A stretch of DNA of 64,000 nt from Planctomycetaceae bacterium (GTDB lineage: Bacteria > Planctomycetota > Planctomycetia > Planctomycetales > Planctomycetaceae). The position numbers were made by a program, and so were the translations under genes. The notes under the pieces were generated by a model, which saw only the letters and a program-made list of their open reading frames with translations, was not told the origin of the DNA and did not search any database. The stretch spans positions 62,001 to 126,000 of the forward strand of contig JAWKUA010000022.1 of assembly GCA_041398785.1 (NCBI GenBank). Direction: 5' to 3'. Below are positions 46,346 through 55,314 of this stretch, piece after piece (within the stretch, counting starts at the first letter, position 1; each line of letters starts with the position of its first letter).

Positions 46346-47860
46346 TCATTCGCGGGCAGAACTCGGGACCGAATCGGCCGGAGCCTTCTCATTGTGTTCC
46401 AACTCAACGTCCTCGACGGCCGGTTCGATGGCCGGTTCGATGGCCGGTTCGACGTCCGGCATCGGCACGTCGATTGCCTGATTCAATTGTTCGACATCGA
46501 CCAGGCCCGCTTCCAGATGGCAGCCGACGCTGCGTTCGAGTTGTGCCAGTGCGCGAGCGTACGCGGCCTTTTGATCCAGAATTCTGGCTCGCACGTCCAG
46601 ATACTGTGTCGTTGTCTGTAACACCAGCAGGTAATCAGTCCCGCCGTCAGCGAATCCCTTCTTCGCGATCTGCAGCGCGTCGGCGATCGCCGGCAGGACT
46701 TCCTGTTCCAGAATCCGCAGATTGTCGCTGGCCTGCTGTAACTGACGAAACGCGGTGCGCACGTCGGCCACGATCTGGTCGTGAATTGCGTCCCGAGCGT
46801 GGCAGGCTGCATTGACTTCCCAGTCCGCTCGAATGATGCCGCCTTCATTGCGATTGAAGATCGGTAAGTCCATCCGAAGCCCGCCGCCGGTTCGCGTGTA
46901 GCCAGGCCCGTCGCGAACATCCAGTACACCGTCAAGACGCAGAAACATCCATCGAGCAAGACGCGAACGTTCAGCAGCGGCCGCGATTGTCCAGCACGCA
47001 GCCTGGTAGTCGGGTCGACATCCCAGAGCCTGCTGGACCAGTTCCTGCTCACTTAGCACGGGCATGACGGGAGTTTCCAGAGCCAGCGGGATCAGTGGTG
47101 ACGGATTTGTCGTGAGTCCCATCAACGCGGCCAGTCGGGCTTCCGCGATTCCGATGGCCTGAGTCTGCACGCCGGCTGTTGCCCTGGCGTTGAGCTGATC
47201 GACGTGAGCGGCAATGGTTTCCAGCTCACTGATCGCGCCATCCTGAAGTCGCTTTTCGGTCAGTCGTTCGATGTCCCGGCGAATCTGCAGAGCTTCATGG
47301 GCCAGTTCGGCCTGCTGAGTCGCAATTGCCAGATCCGTGTAAGCCAGCCGAACATCGCGCGCGAGATCCAGACCATTCTGAACCAACTGCTGACCGATTC
47401 GCCGGTACTCGCGATTGGCCACCTTCACGCGAGCGGGCCGCAGAAAGTACGACTCAATCGGAGCGTACAGTGTGTATTGCCCTTCCTTGGCCGCCGTCGG
47501 AAAGTAGACCAGCAGTTGCGGATTCGCGATCAGATCTGCCTGAACCGCATCTCCACCGGCCATCTGCAATTGAGCCTGCGCTGCCTGGAACGCGGAGTTG
47601 TTCGTCAACGCCGTCCGAATCGCCTCATCTTCGCTGAGTCCGTCCTCAACGACGACTCCCGGTGGAATGACCTGCCGGGACGGAGCGACCGGCTGCGGAG
47701 CCGATCCGATTCGCCAGCTCAGTTCGCGCGACAGCAGTCCGGGATCGCAGCACGGTCCGTCCGATCGGCAGCCAGCCGCCAAAACCGTCAGAGCTGTCAC
47801 AACCAGCATCAGCCACATGCGTGCGCGCAAGCGAAATGGTTGTGAACTTCCGTGTTTCAT
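46346..47860 (-). CDS. Outer-membrane efflux protein (TolC family) lipoprotein
   Basis: A protein of 504 residues from ATG 47860, preceded by GGAAGGATCCGACG; an open frame upstream to 47965 adds a non-signal leader. The signal ends in a lipobox LAAGC near 27-31. Two TolC repeats are visible, each with long amphipathic helices (LDLARDVRLAYTDLAIATQQ; DQIVADVRTAFRQLQQ), and the family turn PIFNRNEGGI near 355. It forms the outer-membrane and periplasmic channel for the RND pump. The acidic C-terminal tail carries a three-fold repeat (IEPAIEPAVE) encoded by 12-bp tandem units. It is the first gene of the efflux cluster in transcription order. Confidence 0.9.
   Translation of the reverse strand: MKHGSSQPFRLRARMWLMLVVTALTVLAAGCRSDGPCCDPGLLSRELSWRIGSAPQPVAPSRQVIPPGVVVEDGLSEDEAIRTALTNNSAFQAAQAQLQMAGGDAVQADLIANPQLLVYFPTAAKEGQYTLYAPIESYFLRPARVKVANREYRRIGQQLVQNGLDLARDVRLAYTDLAIATQQAELAHEALQIRRDIERLTEKRLQDGAISELETIAAHVDQLNARATAGVQTQAIGIAEARLAALMGLTTNPSPLIPLALETPVMPVLSEQELVQQALGCRPDYQAACWTIAAAAERSRLARWMFLRLDGVLDVRDGPGYTRTGGGLRMDLPIFNRNEGGIIRADWEVNAACHARDAIHDQIVADVRTAFRQLQQASDNLRILEQEVLPAIADALQIAKKGFADGGTDYLLVLQTTTQYLDVRARILDQKAAYARALAQLERSVGCHLEAGLVDVEQLNQAIDVPMPDVEPAIEPAIEPAVEDVELEHNEKAPADSVPSSARE
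46419..46454 (-). repeat. 12-bp tandem repeat (x3) in the efflux-protein tail
   Basis: Three consecutive copies of GCCGGTTCGATG (last with one change) encode the Ile-Glu-Pro-Ala repeats in the C-terminal tail of the TolC-family protein. Copy number could vary between strains by slippage. Confidence 0.85.
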
Positions 47861-48100
47861 CGTCGGATCCTTCCAGCGATCAGCGCGGACCGCTACATCC
47901 GTATCGGTACGATCGACCGCAGCTTCCAGCATACCTGGCAATGCACGGTTTGTTGCCGTGACCATGACAACTGGAAGAACCCGCAGCCGACGATGAAGCT
48001 GAGTCTCTGAACTGCCACGTTGTCTCCACTTCGCATTGGGGTGACGATTGCGGACTGACGTCGCGCCACTCGCTGGTGCGGGATACAGACAACCGACGTC

Positions 48101-48329
48101 ACCTGCGGGTTGCTTGCGCGGGCGCTGGGTTCCCGCCTCCGCGGGAATGACGGAACGACGGGCCTGCGCGGGAATGACGGAACCTATCCGATAGTCACGG
48201 ACACAATCTTTGTGAATCTGTGAAATCTGTGGCTAATTCTTCGGGGCCACCGGCGGGTTGATCGCGCGGGCACTGGGTTCCCGCCTGCGCGGGAATGACG
48301 GAATGACGGGCGTGCGCGGGAATAACGGA
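48101..48329 (+). repeat. Direct pair of ~81-bp GC-rich repeats flanking the 28-bp repeat
   Basis: 48101-48181 and 48249-48329 are near-identical (shared GCGGGTTG, GCGCGGGC, TGGGTTCCCGCCT, GCGCGGGAATGACGG). Each contains several GCGGGAATGACGG words. Between them, at 48204-48231, lies the reverse complement of the 28-bp repeat seen at 27335. The gap (47861-48434) between the divergent efflux and AI-2E-family genes therefore consists largely of dispersed repeats; no gene is seen in it. Confidence 0.8.
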
Positions 48330-48434
48330 GCGATGAGCCTGAGCGGGATGAACCAGGTTCACGCACCGATTGAAGCGTTGCGGCACGAATGCCAGAATAG
48401 CCGCCGTCAGCGTGAGAACATTAAAAGGACATTC

Positions 48435-49889
48435 ATGTCAGCTCCCAGCATGTCATCCGGCAACGGCGTCAGTTATCTGTATATGGCTGCAGCTTTCGTT
48501 GTCGTCACGGCAGGATTGAAGGCTGCCGAAGCCATCGTCAATCCTCTGTTGCTGGCCGTCTTTCTGGCCGTCATCAGTGCTCCGGCCTATTTCGGACTGG
48601 TCAGGCGCGGAGTTGCCGAATGGCTGTCGATGCTGATCGTGATCTTCGCGCTGACTGTGATTGTACTGGGACTGCTGTATTTCGTCGTCGGCTCGATCGC
48701 CAGCTTCACATCACGTCAGGACCACTACATCAGTTTGCTGGCGGAACGAAAACGCGACATCCAGCGTCGAGTCGAAGGCTGGCTTCCCGCGCGGAAAGAG
48801 CCGGTCGACGAAAAACACGCCACGGAACCCGGTGACGAAGAAGCCGCCGACGGCGCACCGGACAGCAAGACTGCTCCGGAAACGAATGGTTCACAACCAA
48901 ACTCGCCGCCCTCCGAGTTAACCGACGACGAACCAGCAGACGGCCGAAACCCGGTCGCGGCACGCGTCAACGACACGAACGCGCCGCCGGACGAAGGCAG
49001 CCAGACGCCGCGCGCCACACCGTCCGACGACTCAGCCGACGACATCACCCACGCACTGCTGCACGCCGAAGCCGAACCAGCCGATGAGGACAAGCGCGAC
49101 GACGATGACCGTCCGGGTTCTGTGCCGCTCGACACGAACATCGCCGTCTTCGATCAGGTGCCCGCGCATCCAAAGACGTGGACGGAACTCGCGTACGCTC
49201 AGTTCGATCCCGGCACCGTCATCAGCCTTGCGGCACAGCTTGCCAGCAGCATCGGGCAATTACTCGGCAACGCGTTTCTGATTCTGCTGACGGTCATCTT
49301 CATCCTGATGGAAGTCGGCAGCTTTTCCAAAAAGATCGACCTGGCGTTCGTTCGTACCGACGAAATGGCGTCTCGCGCTACGGAGATCATCAACAGCATA
49401 CAGCACTACCTGGCGATCAAGACAATGATGAGCCTGCTGACGGGTGTGCTGCTGTTTTTCTGGCTGCTGATTTTCAATGTGCCATATGCCGGACTGTGGG
49501 GACTGCTGGCCTTTCTGCTGAACTACATTCCCAACGTCGGATCCGTCATCGCCGCGATTCCCGCCGTACTGATTGCCTGGCTGGAACTGGGCACCATGCC
49601 GGCCATCGCCGCACTGATCGGCTATCTGCTGGTCAACACCGCCGTGGGCAATTTTCTGGAACCGCGGCTGATGGGACGCGGACTCGGGCTGTCAGTGCTG
49701 GTGGTGTTCTGTTCGATGGTTTTCTGGGGCTGGGTTCTGGGACCGGTGGGAATGCTGCTGTCAGTACCGCTGACCATGACAGCCCGGATCGCACTGGAAG
49801 GTTTCGACGACACGAAGTGGATCGGCACGCTGATGGGCAACGCCGGAACCGTCAAGGTATCGGGCAAGCAGCCTCGCGTAGTGTCATAG
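48435..49889 (+). CDS. AI-2E family transporter (PerM/YdiK type) with large acidic insert
   Basis: A protein of 484 residues from ATG 48435, preceded by AAAAGGACATTC. The family fold of seven to eight membrane segments is clear: a paired hairpin near 15-60, a third helix near 70-95, then the C-terminal block with FILMEVGSF, SIQHYLAIKTMMSLLTG, LLAFLLNYIPNVGSVIAAIPA and FLEPRLMGRGLGLS. The usual length is about 350; the excess is a 120-residue insert (about 120-240) rich in Asp, Glu, Pro and Ser between the third helix and the soluble part. AI-2E members export small molecules or act as Na+/H+ antiporters; the substrate here is unknown. The insert looks disordered and is probably soluble. Confidence 0.9.
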   Translation: MSAPSMSSGNGVSYLYMAAAFVVVTAGLKAAEAIVNPLLLAVFLAVISAPAYFGLVRRGVAEWLSMLIVIFALTVIVLGLLYFVVGSIASFTSRQDHYISLLAERKRDIQRRVEGWLPARKEPVDEKHATEPGDEEAADGAPDSKTAPETNGSQPNSPPSELTDDEPADGRNPVAARVNDTNAPPDEGSQTPRATPSDDSADDITHALLHAEAEPADEDKRDDDDRPGSVPLDTNIAVFDQVPAHPKTWTELAYAQFDPGTVISLAAQLASSIGQLLGNAFLILLTVIFILMEVGSFSKKIDLAFVRTDEMASRATEIINSIQHYLAIKTMMSLLTGVLLFFWLLIFNVPYAGLWGLLAFLLNYIPNVGSVIAAIPAVLIAWLELGTMPAIAALIGYLLVNTAVGNFLEPRLMGRGLGLSVLVVFCSMVFWGWVLGPVGMLLSVPLTMTARIALEGFDDTKWIGTLMGNAGTVKVSGKQPRVVS

Positions 49890-49918
49890 GTCCTGCGGCA
49901 GATGAGACTATACCCTCC

Positions 49919-50056
49919 CGTTTCAACGGAGGGTCGCCGATCGAATGCCGTTCAGGCGTTCGATCGCGGGGAGGGCGACGCACGGGAAGCTCCTTGCGCG
50001 GCCGTTCTCCTCGTTTGATCGCCTGAACGGCGATCACTCGACCCTCCGTTGAAACG
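49919..50056. repeat. Long inverted repeat downstream of the AI-2E-family gene
   Basis: Left arm 49919-49966 (CGTTTCAACGGAGGGTCG...GCCGTTCAGGCG) and right arm 50012-50056 (CGCCTGAACGGCGATCACTCGACCCTCCGTTGAAACG) are largely complementary, around a 45-base loop. The left arm also sits in a smaller palindrome (ACCCTCC-CGTTTCAAC-GGAGGGT). It starts 30 bases past the stop codon at 49889 and could act as an mRNA-stabilising or terminating structure, or be a mobile palindromic repeat. No T tract follows. Confidence 0.8.
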
Positions 50057-50289
50057 CTCATCGTGCTACGTCTCGATCCGGGATGAATCGGCAAATATGG
50101 CGAGTAGTAGCTCAGTCTTTGCACGAAAGGAAGGTGGCAAATTGCAGTGCGAACGAAAACACAGTCATTTTAACGATGGGGCGAAGTAGTGACGGACTCG
50201 AACGAAATCAGGTTGTAATGATTACATAATTTCAAGACGCCAATCTTTGCTGGAGAAAACGTGACCTTTAAAAGATGTGGTACGATGAG

Positions 50290-50305
50290 GTTGAAACGGG
50301 AGGGT
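50290..50305. repeat. Third partial copy of the TTTCAACGG repeat
   Basis: GTTGAAACGGGAGGGT is the exact reverse complement of the left edge of the preceding inverted repeat (ACCCTCCCGTTTCAAC). It lies in an AT-rich pocket of the 567-base gap upstream of the sulfatase gene; nothing else coding is seen there. Confidence 0.7.
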
Positions 50306-50456
50306 GAAGTAATTACCGCTTTGCACTTGTTAATTCTTATCTGCCGATCGCCTATGTGCTTCGGCGATTCCGTGTCGTGGCTTTTCATGCCGCCGTCAAC
50401 CTGCAACAGTGGTGCCGCAATCACATTTCGACTCCTGCCATTCCCGAGGCGCCGCG

Positions 50457-51947
50457 ATGCGACACTTTCCGACACGGCTGTTTTTCCTTCTGACTCTGAC
50501 CGCGACAGGTGCTGTTGCTTCCGTCGCGGAAGCTCAGGACCGGAAGCCCAATATTCTGTTCATTGCCATCGATGACCAGAACGACTGGATCGGCTGTCTG
50601 AACGGTCATCCTCAGATTCAGACACCCAACATCGACGCGCTGGCGACTCGCGGAACCGTATTCCTGAACGCTCACTGCCAGGCTCCGCTGTGTAATCCGT
50701 CCAGAACCAGCCTGCTGACCGGACGGCGACCGTCGACGACCGGCATCTACGGGCTGGCTCCGTGGTTTCGCGACATTGAAGACCTGAAGGACATCGTCAC
50801 GCTGCCGCAGTATCTTCGTCAGCACGGCTACCAGGCTCTCAGCACCGGCAAGATTTATCACGGCGGCTACGGTCGCCAGGCGAATGATGATGAATTCGAC
50901 AAGCTCGGGCCGCCAGCGGGAGTCGGAGCACGGCCGGCGACACCGCTCGTGGAGACGCCTGCCAAACATCCGCTGGTCGACTGGGGCGTCTTTCCTCACC
51001 AGGACGAAGACAAGGGAGACTGGAAGGTCGCATCATGGGCCGTCGACGAACTTGCGAAGCAGCCGGAGGAACCGTTTTTCCTGTCCGTCGGCTTCTTTCT
51101 GCCGCATGTGCCCTGCTACGCGACTCAGAAATGGTTTGATCTGTACCCGGAAGACACGCTGCAGTTACCACCGTTCCTGGAAAATGACCGGCAGGACACA
51201 CCGCGGTTTTCGTGGTATCTGCACTGGAAACTTCCCGAACCGCGGCACGACTTTCTGGTTGACGCCAATCAATGGAAGAACCTGGTGCGGTCCTACATGG
51301 CGTGTACCAGTTTTGTCGACAGCCAGGTGGGTCGAGTCCTGCAGGCTCTGGAAGCCAGCGGCCGCGCCGACAACACCATCGTTGTGCTTTGGTCCGATCA
51401 CGGCTGGCATCTGGGCGAAAAACGCATCACCGGAAAAAACACGCTGTGGGATCGTTCCACGCGAGTCCCGCTGATCTTCGCCGGCCCGGGAATCACCGCC
51501 GGAGCACGCTGCGAACAGCCGGCCGAACTTCTGGATATCTTCCCGACGCTCATCGACCTCTGCGGTCTGCCTCCGCGAAACGATCTGGAAGGACATTCTC
51601 TGCTTCCTCAACTGCAGGATTCGTCCGCCGAACGTCCGTGGCCGGCGATCACGACACACAACGCCGGCAACCACGGAATTCGTTCAAGGGACTGGCGATA
51701 CATCCAATACGCCGACGGCTCGGAAGAACTTTACGACATGCGCAGTGATCCGAACGAATGGACAAACCTGGCCGGCCATGACCAGTTTGCAGCCGTCCTG
51801 AAGGAACACCGCCGCTGGATTCCCTCCAGCCGGCAACCTGTCCCCGGCAGTGCTCACCGGATCCTGTTGTACAAAGACGACGGCACAGCCATCTGGGAAG
51901 GCAGCGAAATCAAATCCGGCGATCCCATTCCGGAGCTGACGCGATAA
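50457..51947 (+). CDS. Secreted sulfatase (iduronate-2-sulfatase-like)
   Basis: A protein of 496 residues from ATG 50457, with CCCGAGGCGCCGCG upstream. A signal peptide (LFFLLTLTATGAVASVAEA) precedes a full sulfatase domain: metal-binding AIDDQND near 37-43, catalytic CNPSR at 79-83 (the perfect formylglycine signature), LSTGKIYHGG near 126 and VLWSDHGWHLGEKR near 306. The order and CNPSRTSLLTGRRP wording fit the iduronate-sulfatase-like (S1_7) branch, which removes sulfate from glycans. The matched residues are complete, unlike the variant site in the sulfatase-DUF1080 protein. It is transcribed alone after a long non-coding leader region. Confidence 0.94.
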   Translation: MRHFPTRLFFLLTLTATGAVASVAEAQDRKPNILFIAIDDQNDWIGCLNGHPQIQTPNIDALATRGTVFLNAHCQAPLCNPSRTSLLTGRRPSTTGIYGLAPWFRDIEDLKDIVTLPQYLRQHGYQALSTGKIYHGGYGRQANDDEFDKLGPPAGVGARPATPLVETPAKHPLVDWGVFPHQDEDKGDWKVASWAVDELAKQPEEPFFLSVGFFLPHVPCYATQKWFDLYPEDTLQLPPFLENDRQDTPRFSWYLHWKLPEPRHDFLVDANQWKNLVRSYMACTSFVDSQVGRVLQALEASGRADNTIVVLWSDHGWHLGEKRITGKNTLWDRSTRVPLIFAGPGITAGARCEQPAELLDIFPTLIDLCGLPPRNDLEGHSLLPQLQDSSAERPWPAITTHNAGNHGIRSRDWRYIQYADGSEELYDMRSDPNEWTNLAGHDQFAAVLKEHRRWIPSSRQPVPGSAHRILLYKDDGTAIWEGSEIKSGDPIPELTR

Positions 51948-52570
51948 CTGCCAGGCCCGCCCGATCGTTGCTCAACCGGGGCATGTTGACCCGGCCGCAG
52001 CGCGTTCGCCGTGTACCCCGCGCGATGAGATGCAATGGCACACTGGCCATCGGACCGCGATTGACCAGCCGAACAGCGACCTGGCGACCAGCACGTCAAT
52101 CGGCGAGAGCCGGCTGGTGCCGGCCGACAGCACCTTCATTGATTGCGACGTCTGCGACGGCAACAACGGGTTGCTTCAAACATCTGTCGACGCTCGGCCG
52201 GCGGCCGCTTTTTTGCCGCAACGAATCGGTAGTCGACGACGGTCAGTCAGTCGGTCACCAGCCGGTGGAGATGTTTGTGGACTGACGTCCGGCAACTCGC
52301 AAAGGTGATGAATGGTTCCCGTCGGCGGCGAGCAGCGCGACGTGAAAGTATAGCAGTCCAGCTCCGGTGTGGCGGGCGTGGCTGCCGGGCCGTCCGGCGG
52401 GTTCGTCACGCGGAACGTGACGGCTCCTGAACGGCTGCGACACGCAAGTCGCCGGATGGTTTGGCGTGTTTGACGGGAAACTTCGGAGCGCGAAGAGTTC
52501 TCGTCATAAGCACTGCAGTGTATAAACGCCGGAGCGTTGCATTGTCAGATCCGCAATTCCGGAATGGAAA
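51948..52570. other. Gene-free stretch between sulfatase and DUF2200 genes
   Basis: About 620 bases of GC-rich DNA with only short, non-protein-like frames. A weak hairpin (CCGGGGCATGTTGACCCGG, around 51978-51996) lies just after the sulfatase stop, without a T tract. I see no gene, repeat or RNA here. Confidence 0.5.
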
Positions 52571-52942
52571 ATGTCCATGAGCCGTACCGCCAGCCACGAT
52601 GCCAGAATTGCGGCGATGACGTTTTCGCGCGTATACCCGCTGTACGTCGCGAAGGTCGAAAAGAAGGGCCGGACAAAGGAAGAGCTGCATCAGGTGATTT
52701 CCTGGCTCACGGGTTTCGATGAAAAGGCATTGCAGAAGCACATTAGCGATGATGTGACTTTCGAACAGTTTTTTCAGCAGGCGACGCTGAACCCAAATGC
52801 ACGCCTCATCACTGGCGTCATCTGCGGATATCGGGTTGAAGAGATTGACAATCCATTGACGCAACAGGTCAGATACCTGGACAAATTGGTCGACGAACTG
52901 GCAAGGGGACGGAAGATGGAAAAGATTCTTCGCGCCGAATGA
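52571..52942 (+). CDS. DUF2200 family protein
   Basis: A protein of 123 residues; the start is ATG 52571 or 52577 (MSMSRT). It matches the DUF2200 pattern well: MTFSRVYPLYVAKVEKKGRT near 16-35, VISWLTGFDEKAL near 43-55, NARLITGVICGYRVEEID near 75-92 and VRYLDKLVDELARG near 100-113. The family is widespread, small and cytoplasmic; its function is not established. It stands alone, with no close same-strand neighbour. Confidence 0.9.
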   Translation: MSMSRTASHDARIAAMTFSRVYPLYVAKVEKKGRTKEELHQVISWLTGFDEKALQKHISDDVTFEQFFQQATLNPNARLITGVICGYRVEEIDNPLTQQVRYLDKLVDELARGRKMEKILRAE

Positions 52943-53249
52943 ACCCTCACCGGCAGGTGCCGCTGCGACAGTCCGGAGGATCCGGGAATATTCCTGCGGC
53001 GAGATCACCGGGGCTCCGTCGTCCGGCTTCGCAAGCGCAGATCCGCTGTCGCGTCGGACGTTCTCTGGCACACGCGGCTCGGCGCGGGTCTCGCCCTTCC
53101 AGCCATTGGTCGCACGCTGCGGTGGGCAATTCTTGAAAAGGACGTTTCAGCAGTAGTTTGCACGGTCTGAGTCTTTGCCGTGTTAACATGGCGGTCACCG
53201 AACAGGTCTTTATCGCGAGGCATTCGTTTATTCGAAGGAATGACTTACG
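52943..53249. other. Short gene-free stretch before a DUF1549 gene
   Basis: About 307 bases with no plausible coding frame. An AAGGA Shine-Dalgarno at 53236-53240 marks the start of the next gene. Confidence 0.5.
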
Positions 53250-55232
53250 GTGTCGCCGGACAACAGCCGGATCAAACGGACGATGTTGATGAACAGAAAT
53301 CTGACCCTGCCGAATCGCTGCTGTCGCCGTCGCCGAGTTGTGACTGCCGTCGCTGTTGTCTTCGTCGTGCTGGCGTTCGCCGTTCGAACTCCGGCCATCG
53401 CGGATGATTCGTTTGTCGACTCAGCGGGCACGCGCGAACCTGCGGAGGCTCCCATTACTGAAGCGGACCGGAACCACTGGTCGTTTCAGCCGCTGAAGCG
53501 AACGATGCCGCCGGTAATGGAAGACGCAACCTGGATTCGGAATCCCATCGACGCGTTCGTGGCTGCGAAGCTGAAGGAACTGGGGCTGCGTCCTCAACCC
53601 GAAGCACCACCGGAATCTCTGATTCGCAGGCTGCATCTCGTCCTGACAGGCCTGCCGCCCACTGTGCAGGCCATCGACGACGATCTATCCAACTCGTCCG
53701 AAGCGGCGGGCGATGACGTCGTCGACAAGTTGCTGAATTCACAAGCCTACGGCGAACGGTGGGCTCAGCACTGGCTGGACATCGCTCGATTCGCGGAGAC
53801 CGATGGTTTCGAACACGACAAGCTGCGACCGGATGCATGGAAGTTCCGCGATTGGGTGATTCAGGCACTGAACGATGATATGCCCTACGACGAGTTTCTG
53901 CGGCAGCAGCTTGCCGGAGACGAACTCTATCCCGACGACGAATCCGCCGCCGTCGCAACGCGGTTTTGTCTGTCGGGTCCCGACATGCCCGACATCAATT
54001 CTCAGGACGAACGCCGCCACACACTGCTGAACGAATTGACGTCAACGGTCGGTTCGGCACTGCTGGCTCTGCAGATGGGCTGCGCTGAGTGTCACGATCA
54101 CAAGTACGACCCGATCAGCCAGGCCGACTTCTATCGGCTGCGTGCCGTTTTTGAACCCGCCGTTCAGGTCACGAAGAATCAGACGATTGCCGGCCTGCAC
54201 GAACGGCTGCCCGTTGCTGACGTCAGCCACATCATGCTGCGAGGTGATTTTCGCCGACCCGGCCCGGAAGTTCGTCCGTCTGTACCGCGAATCGCTTCCG
54301 CTGAATCGTTTACGTTTCGTCCCGTGGAATTACAGAATTCCACCGGCCGAAGATTGGCCCTGGCGAACTGGATCACGGATCGCGAAAACCCTCTGACGGC
54401 GCGCGTGATCGTCAATCGTGTGTGGCAGCATCACTTCGGCACGGGTCTGAGCATTACGCCCAGCGATTTTGGAATCATGGGCGAACAGCCTGCGCACCCC
54501 GAACTGCTCGACTGGCTTGCTGCATGGCTGATGGATCACGACTGGAGCCTGAAGCGGCTTCACCGGCTGATCGTCACGTCGGCCACCTGGCGGCAGCGCA
54601 GCCACCTTCCCGACGATGCAACACCGGTGCAACGCCTCCAGTGGCAGGAATCCGTAACCGCGGATCCCGCCGCGCGGATGCTGTCACGCTATCCTCGCTG
54701 GCGGCTGGAAGGCGAAGCGGTGCGAGACGCGATGCTGCTGGCGGCTGGCTGCCTGAACCGCGAATCGGGAGGTCCGGGAATTCAGCCGCCGCTGCCCGAC
54801 GAATTGCTGAACACGCTGCTGAAGAATCAGTGGACCGTGACGGACGATCCCAAACAGCACGATCGCCGCAGCATTTACGTGTTCGCGCGGAGGAACCTGC
54901 GTTATCCGATCTTCGACGTCTTTGACCGGCCGGACGCAAACGCCAGTTGCCCGCGGCGGTCCGTTTCAACGACGGCGCCCCAGTCGCTGCATCTGCTGAA
55001 TTCGAAGTTTTCACTGGCAACAGCGGAACGGTTCGCGACCTCGGTATCCGGCGAAACTTCCGTCACGAGCGAACAGATCACGGAGGTTTTTCGCCGGGGA
55101 CTTGGTCGTTATCCCACCGCCGATGAACTCGCCGCCGCTACCGAGTTCCTGTCTCATCCCGACACCGAAAACGGCCTCGCTCACCTGTGTCTGGTGATCT
55201 TCAACCTGAACGAATTCATCTACGTCGACTAA
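53250..55232 (+). CDS. DUF1549/DUF1553 planctomycete protein (unpaired)
   Basis: A protein of 660 residues. I chose GTG 53250 because AAGGA lies 9 bases upstream; ATG 53283 has no such site. A basic leader (RCCRRRRVVTAVAVVFVVLAF) acts as signal or anchor. DUF1549 (about 75-300) has LIRRLHLVLTGLPPT and a haem-type CAECHDHKYDPIS near 277; DUF1553 (from about 365) has VIVNRVWQHHFGTGL and SVSTTAPQSLHLLNSKF, ending ERFATSV and NLNEFIYVD. It lacks the PSCyt1 N-terminal cytochrome, and no DUF1501 gene follows; the next gene is an EamA transporter. It is perhaps the enzyme half of a split pair. Confidence 0.92.
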   Translation: MSPDNSRIKRTMLMNRNLTLPNRCCRRRRVVTAVAVVFVVLAFAVRTPAIADDSFVDSAGTREPAEAPITEADRNHWSFQPLKRTMPPVMEDATWIRNPIDAFVAAKLKELGLRPQPEAPPESLIRRLHLVLTGLPPTVQAIDDDLSNSSEAAGDDVVDKLLNSQAYGERWAQHWLDIARFAETDGFEHDKLRPDAWKFRDWVIQALNDDMPYDEFLRQQLAGDELYPDDESAAVATRFCLSGPDMPDINSQDERRHTLLNELTSTVGSALLALQMGCAECHDHKYDPISQADFYRLRAVFEPAVQVTKNQTIAGLHERLPVADVSHIMLRGDFRRPGPEVRPSVPRIASAESFTFRPVELQNSTGRRLALANWITDRENPLTARVIVNRVWQHHFGTGLSITPSDFGIMGEQPAHPELLDWLAAWLMDHDWSLKRLHRLIVTSATWRQRSHLPDDATPVQRLQWQESVTADPAARMLSRYPRWRLEGEAVRDAMLLAAGCLNRESGGPGIQPPLPDELLNTLLKNQWTVTDDPKQHDRRSIYVFARRNLRYPIFDVFDRPDANASCPRRSVSTTAPQSLHLLNSKFSLATAERFATSVSGETSVTSEQITEVFRRGLGRYPTADELAAATEFLSHPDTENGLAHLCLVIFNLNEFIYVD

Positions 55233-55314
55233 ACATCCGCAGCGCCAGCGCCCGACACTGACTGCGTACGCCGCAAGACCGACACCTTTCTGCCAGCGAA
55301 ACCTGCCCGCCTCC

